From positions 124,001-188,000 of the forward strand of contig PTFA01000277.1 in NCBI GenBank assembly GCA_003342895.1: a stretch of DNA of 64,000 nucleotides, given 5' to 3'. The stretch is from Casuarius casuarius. Lineage: Eukaryota > Chordata > Aves > Casuariiformes > Casuariidae. How positions within the stretch are numbered: the stretch's first letter is position 1; the number at the start of each line of letters is the position of its first letter. The position numbers and the translations under genes are program-made. Below are positions 61,601-64,000 of the stretch, in pieces. The notes beneath the pieces were generated by a model. It was not told the origin of the DNA. It ran no database searches and saw only the letters and a list, made by a program, of their open reading frames with translations.

Positions 61601-63066
61601 TTCACAGTGTAACACAGATTCCCACAGGGAATGTGGGAATCTGTTTTTACAGCCGTCTGAACTCTGCACTGCCCAAGCTTCCGGCGCTCGTTACTTGTGC
61701 TGACTTGCTCCAATCACCCCTACTGCTACCTCATCTCTGAGTCATAAATATTTCCATGGGCCTTACACTCATGGCAAATGAAAGGGAACGACTGCCCCTT
61801 CTGTCTGACAGCGTCTCATCCCATCGTGCACACATGTTCGGCAAGTTAGGAAAGAGGAACTGTTTGCTAAAAATCCTAACCGGACTCCACTGAGGTTATC
61901 AGAACACTGTTTATCATAGCAAAATGCATCTGGTGCCAGAATTCACTATGCAAAGCAGAAATTCTCTGGTAAATAGAACCTTCTCACTGCATCACACAAG
62001 TAACTTTTGAACTTTGCACAGAGCTACCATTAGATACTTAAAACTCACTATTTAGCTTCTACTTCAAAGATCAGTGAGATCCCATCGCTACACCCAAGGT
62101 ACAAAAAGCACTCTCCTGATTCACATTTCCAACTCAAATGCAACAAAGAAAAATACTCGTACAACACCTTATACAGAGGATGGACAAGCTGTGGGGCCTC
62201 TCCCACACATGTTTGAGGCTAAGGGGCTCTAGAAGCCCCAAATCTGGACAGGGAAGTTTCGCAGTGCAGGATGTAGAGGACAGCCACTAGCTTCCTTTCT
62301 AGGACACCTTTACAAATACCTCTTTAAAGAGCCTGCTGGCAGAGAAAGCAGAGTCACCGCACAAAGTGCTCCAGGTTTCTGACACGGCAACTGCCAGGCC
62401 ATGAGGGAGAAACCTGCGTGCTGCAGGACAAGCGGCAACACGAGGATAAGCTAATGCATAAAAACTGCACCCAATTGCCCGGCATTTACGGCAAAGCATA
62501 AAGCAGCACACGAAAGCAGGGACAGCCAGCACATGTTGGTGCAAGTGCTGCTGTAACTTAGCCATCCACTTGCAGCTTGGGCAGCAAAGGGTGAGACAGG
62601 GCTTCCTTCCCCCATGCCCCTCCACTCAGAATATAAGGGGGACAGTGGAAAACTCTGCCTACGACCGTGACCTAGAGCTGCAAGAGGCCACACATCGCAG
62701 GTTGACACAGCGCCACGTGTCACTAAGCACGTTCATTAGTGCAGAGAGCTAAGACAAGGGCTCTGCGGGCAGAAACGGCGCTACCTCTGCGTCGCTGTCA
62801 CTGGGCGCGCTCTGGCCTTTCGGAGGGGCCCCGCCGTTGCTCAGGGCAGAAGCCGCCTTCGCCGCACGCTCCGCGCCGCTCTGGTCGCCCCCGGCCTCGC
62901 CGCCGTGCTTCGCCTTGCTCTTTTTTGTCTTTTTGGGCTTAGGCGGCTCCAGCTCATCCTCGCCCAGGCCGCTCTCCTCCGGCTGCGGCTGCTCGTCCTC
63001 GGCCGCGCTGCGCCGCTTCAGCTTGCCGCGGCCCTTGAGCTTCTTCTCCTTGCTCTCCTCCTTCTC
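49470..63066 (-). CDS. DDX21: DDX21, nucleolar DEAD-box RNA helicase (exons 2-15; exon 1 in gap)
   Basis: DDX21 (Gu-alpha) is an ATP-dependent RNA helicase of nucleolus and nucleoplasm acting in rRNA transcription and processing. Fourteen exons join in phase (62785-63066, 61262-61337, 60060-60238, 58688-58805, 57958-58143, 56332-56477, 55904-56053, 54449-54610, 53778-53897, 53204-53277, 51905-52064, 51000-51134, 50171-50215, 49470-49664), giving 675 residues before the missing exon 1. Order: charged Lys/Glu-rich N-terminus; Q motif; motif I ARTGTGKT; Ia PTRELA; Ib [47 protein letters not shown]; then the GUCT domain ([12 protein letters not shown] to VCFDIP). [18 protein letters not shown] and RRWQLSVA favour DDX21 over its paralogue DDX50. 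The tail is Gly/Asn/Arg-rich and lacks the FRGQR repeats of the human protein. Position next to KIFBP agrees. Confidence 0.95.
50171..50215 (-). CDS. DDX21: DDX21 exon 14 (45 bases)
   Basis: Micro-scale exon encoding [15 protein letters not shown], matching human GVCFDVPTASVTEIQ. Acceptor GTATAG, donor CAG/GTATGT. Confidence 0.92.
51000..51134 (-). CDS. DDX21: DDX21 exon 13 (GUCT domain)
   Basis: 45 codons, [20 protein letters not shown] to RFLKGKM. This is the core of the Gu C-terminal RNA-binding domain. Donor ATG/GTAAGA. Confidence 0.95.
51905..52064 (-). CDS. DDX21: DDX21 exon 12
   Basis: Encodes [40 protein letters not shown] and [13 protein letters not shown]. This is the helical region joining helicase domain 2 to the GUCT domain. 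Confidence 0.95.
53204..53277 (-). CDS. DDX21: DDX21 exon 11
   Basis: 74 bases encoding [20 protein letters not shown] and NDAK. Donor AAAAA/GTAAGT, acceptor TTATTTCAG. Confidence 0.95.
53433..53459. repeat. 27-base T run
   Basis: Intronic homopolymer in DDX21 between exons 10 and 11. On the minus strand it is an A27 tract. No retroelement body is recognisable upstream of it. Confidence 0.8.
53778..53897 (-). CDS. DDX21: DDX21 exon 10 (motif VI)
   Basis: 40 codons with [20 protein letters not shown]. Motif [13 protein letters not shown] supplies the arginine fingers for ATP hydrolysis. Confidence 0.96.
54449..54610 (-). CDS. DDX21: DDX21 exon 9 (motif V)
   Basis: 54 codons, [20 protein letters not shown] through [20 protein letters not shown] to SPPK. 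Confidence 0.96.
55904..56053 (-). CDS. DDX21: DDX21 exon 8 (motif IV)
   Basis: 50 codons, [44 protein letters not shown]. Start of helicase domain 2. Confidence 0.96.
56332..56477 (-). CDS. DDX21: DDX21 exon 7 (motif III)
   Basis: Encodes [20 protein letters not shown] through [13 protein letters not shown]. Contains motif III SAT. Donor GAA/GTGAGT. Confidence 0.96.
57296..57740 (+). repeat. Degraded ancient interspersed repeat, probably CR1/L2-like LINE 3' fragment
   Basis: The stretch starting TACTAGGTCAAACAGAAGGT and continuing with CTTAGGGACTTCCAGAGCC and CTTTTTGAAACTTTTGGCAT resembles, from memory, an old LINE 3' end common in reptiles and birds. It lies in DDX21 intron 6-7. The family name is uncertain. 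No open reading frame of an element survives. Confidence 0.45.
57958..58143 (-). CDS. DDX21: DDX21 exon 6 (motifs Ib and II)
   Basis: Encodes [18 protein letters not shown] and [20 protein letters not shown]. The DEAD box reads DEVD, the known Gu-family form, so it is not a defect. Confidence 0.96.
58688..58805 (-). CDS. DDX21: DDX21 exon 5 (motif Ia)
   Basis: Encodes [20 protein letters not shown] and [14 protein letters not shown]. Motif Ia is PTREL. Donor CAGT/GTAAGT. Confidence 0.96.
60060..60238 (-). CDS. DDX21: DDX21 exon 4 (Q motif end, Walker A)
   Basis: Encodes [40 protein letters not shown] and GRRGRAPK. Motif I is ARTGTGKT. Acceptor TGTCTTGCAG. An AG farther upstream at about 60290 would put a stop in frame, so it is not the functional acceptor. 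Confidence 0.96.
60910..60969. repeat. Two perfect tandem copies of a 30-bp unit
   Basis: The unit AGGATATGGGAATAAAAGCA plus AACACACGCG occurs twice back to back (60910-60939, 60940-60969) with no mismatch, in DDX21 intron 3-4. Confidence 0.9.
61262..61337 (-). CDS. DDX21: DDX21 exon 3 (start of Q motif)
   Basis: 76 bases encoding [20 protein letters not shown] and INLLK. GAFSNFP matches human GAFSNFPISEETIKLLK. Donor AAAG/GTAAGT. Confidence 0.95.
62785..63066 (-). CDS. DDX21: DDX21 exon 2 (charged N-terminal region)
   Basis: 94 codons in phase 0, from the CCCGCAG acceptor to GACGCAGAG/GTAGCG. Composition is Lys/Glu-rich with basic patches such as [14 protein letters not shown] and [15 protein letters not shown], like nuclear or nucleolar localisation signals. 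It is poorly conserved against human, as expected for this region. The exon call rests on splice sites, phase and position. Confidence 0.85.
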
Positions 63067-63114
63067 CTGCGGGACACAGCGGCGGTCACGCGGGCACCGC
63101 ACCCCCCCCCCCCC

Positions 63115-63714
63115 NNNNNNNNNNNNNNNNNNNNNNNNNNNNNNNNNNNNNNNNNNNNNNNNNNNNNNNNNNNNNNNNNNNNNNNNNNNNNNNNNNNNNN
63201 NNNNNNNNNNNNNNNNNNNNNNNNNNNNNNNNNNNNNNNNNNNNNNNNNNNNNNNNNNNNNNNNNNNNNNNNNNNNNNNNNNNNNNNNNNNNNNNNNNNN
63301 NNNNNNNNNNNNNNNNNNNNNNNNNNNNNNNNNNNNNNNNNNNNNNNNNNNNNNNNNNNNNNNNNNNNNNNNNNNNNNNNNNNNNNNNNNNNNNNNNNNN
63401 NNNNNNNNNNNNNNNNNNNNNNNNNNNNNNNNNNNNNNNNNNNNNNNNNNNNNNNNNNNNNNNNNNNNNNNNNNNNNNNNNNNNNNNNNNNNNNNNNNNN
63501 NNNNNNNNNNNNNNNNNNNNNNNNNNNNNNNNNNNNNNNNNNNNNNNNNNNNNNNNNNNNNNNNNNNNNNNNNNNNNNNNNNNNNNNNNNNNNNNNNNNN
63601 NNNNNNNNNNNNNNNNNNNNNNNNNNNNNNNNNNNNNNNNNNNNNNNNNNNNNNNNNNNNNNNNNNNNNNNNNNNNNNNNNNNNNNNNNNNNNNNNNNNN
63701 NNNNNNNNNNNNNN
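63115..63714. other. Assembly gap (N run) at DDX21 exon 1 / promoter
   Basis: 600 N bases after a C14 run. DDX21 exon 1 with its start codon is expected here. Confidence 0.9.
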
Positions 63715-63799
63715 CGCCCGCCCCGCCGCCCCCGAGCCGCTGCGCGCCCCGCACGTGCTCTCCTCAGGCGCCGCTCCCACAACCCTTCTGAGACACCAC
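63715..63799 (-). promoter_or_regulatory. DDX21: DDX21 upstream CpG island edge with CACGTG E-box
   Basis: GC-rich flank of the gap. A palindromic CACGTG (63752-63757) is the high-affinity MYC/MAX and USF site. DDX21 is a ribosome-biogenesis gene, a class often under MYC control, so a role is plausible, but binding is an inference. Confidence 0.5.
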
Positions 63800-64000
63800 T
63801 GAACTTGTAAAATAATACTTTATTTTTTTCTTTTTTTGGAAAATGTACAGGGATCAACCGGCAGTTAAGGTCTATACATTATACAGTGAGCCAGGCTACG
63901 GGTTTGAATGCAACAGCCATATTCTGCAGTAAGGGTTTCACACACAGCTGAGATGACGATAGGAGAAAGAAGGGAACCTTGCTCTGCTTTTTTTTTCTCC
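63800..64000 (-). other. DDX50: Probable 3' UTR end of the upstream gene (DDX50 by synteny)
   Basis: The sequence changes abruptly from CpG-rich to AT-rich and carries a minus-strand poly(A) signal. In the conserved gene order the next gene upstream of DDX21 on the same strand is its paralogue DDX50. No coding sequence of it is inside the window, so the identity is inferred. Confidence 0.45.
63819..63824 (-). terminator. DDX50: Polyadenylation signal of the gene upstream of DDX21
   Basis: AATAAA on the minus strand, within GAAAAAAATAAAGTATTATT. Cleavage would fall near 63795-63810, directly beside the DDX21 CpG island. Confidence 0.55.

Noticed and set aside
1..64000. CRISPR arrays, tRNA or rRNA genes, endogenous viral genes, bacterial-type operons
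   Set aside because: Nothing with the required repeat, fold or coding signature was seen; the window is vertebrate nuclear DNA.

Overview
The window is vertebrate nuclear DNA, most likely from a bird. The coding exons are short, have GT..AG splice sites, and encode proteins close to their human counterparts. Introns are compact and recognisable interspersed repeats are scarce. The GC-rich promoter islands are replaced by runs of N, a common fault of avian draft assemblies. The class assignment is an inference; the vertebrate assignment is secure.

Five genes are readable, all on the minus strand, so transcription runs from high to low coordinates. From right to left they are: a probable 3' end of DDX50 (about 63,800-64,000), DDX21 (49,470-63,066, first exon lost in a gap), KIFBP (35,916-46,100, first exon lost in a gap), SRGN (20,308-23,323), VPS26A (6,211-15,017, start codon lost in a gap) and exon 1 of SUPV3L1 (3,373-3,510, cut by a gap), whose first intron fills the left end. 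As I recall it, this is the gene order and orientation of human 10q22.1 (DDX50-DDX21-KIFBP-SRGN-VPS26A-SUPV3L1). I placed every exon by translating it, checking both splice sites and checking that reading phase carries across each junction.

The genes are neighbours but do not form one pathway. DDX21 is a nucleolar DEAD-box helicase, KIFBP a kinesin-binding regulator, SRGN the core protein of a granule proteoglycan, VPS26A a retromer subunit, and SUPV3L1 a mitochondrial RNA helicase.

The main gene-poor stretch is about 12 kb between SRGN and KIFBP (23.3-35.4 kb). It holds a weak but phase-consistent coding signal (31,709-32,102, 32,485-32,631 and possibly 34,589-34,799, minus strand) that could be an undescribed membrane-protein gene or chance. 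Other points of interest are a DDX21 tail without the mammalian-type FRGQR repeats, a serglycin with only four Ser-Gly dipeptides, a one-codon deletion in VPS26A, and four large gaps that all sit at promoter islands. I saw no CRISPR array, tRNA, rRNA, intact transposon or viral gene.
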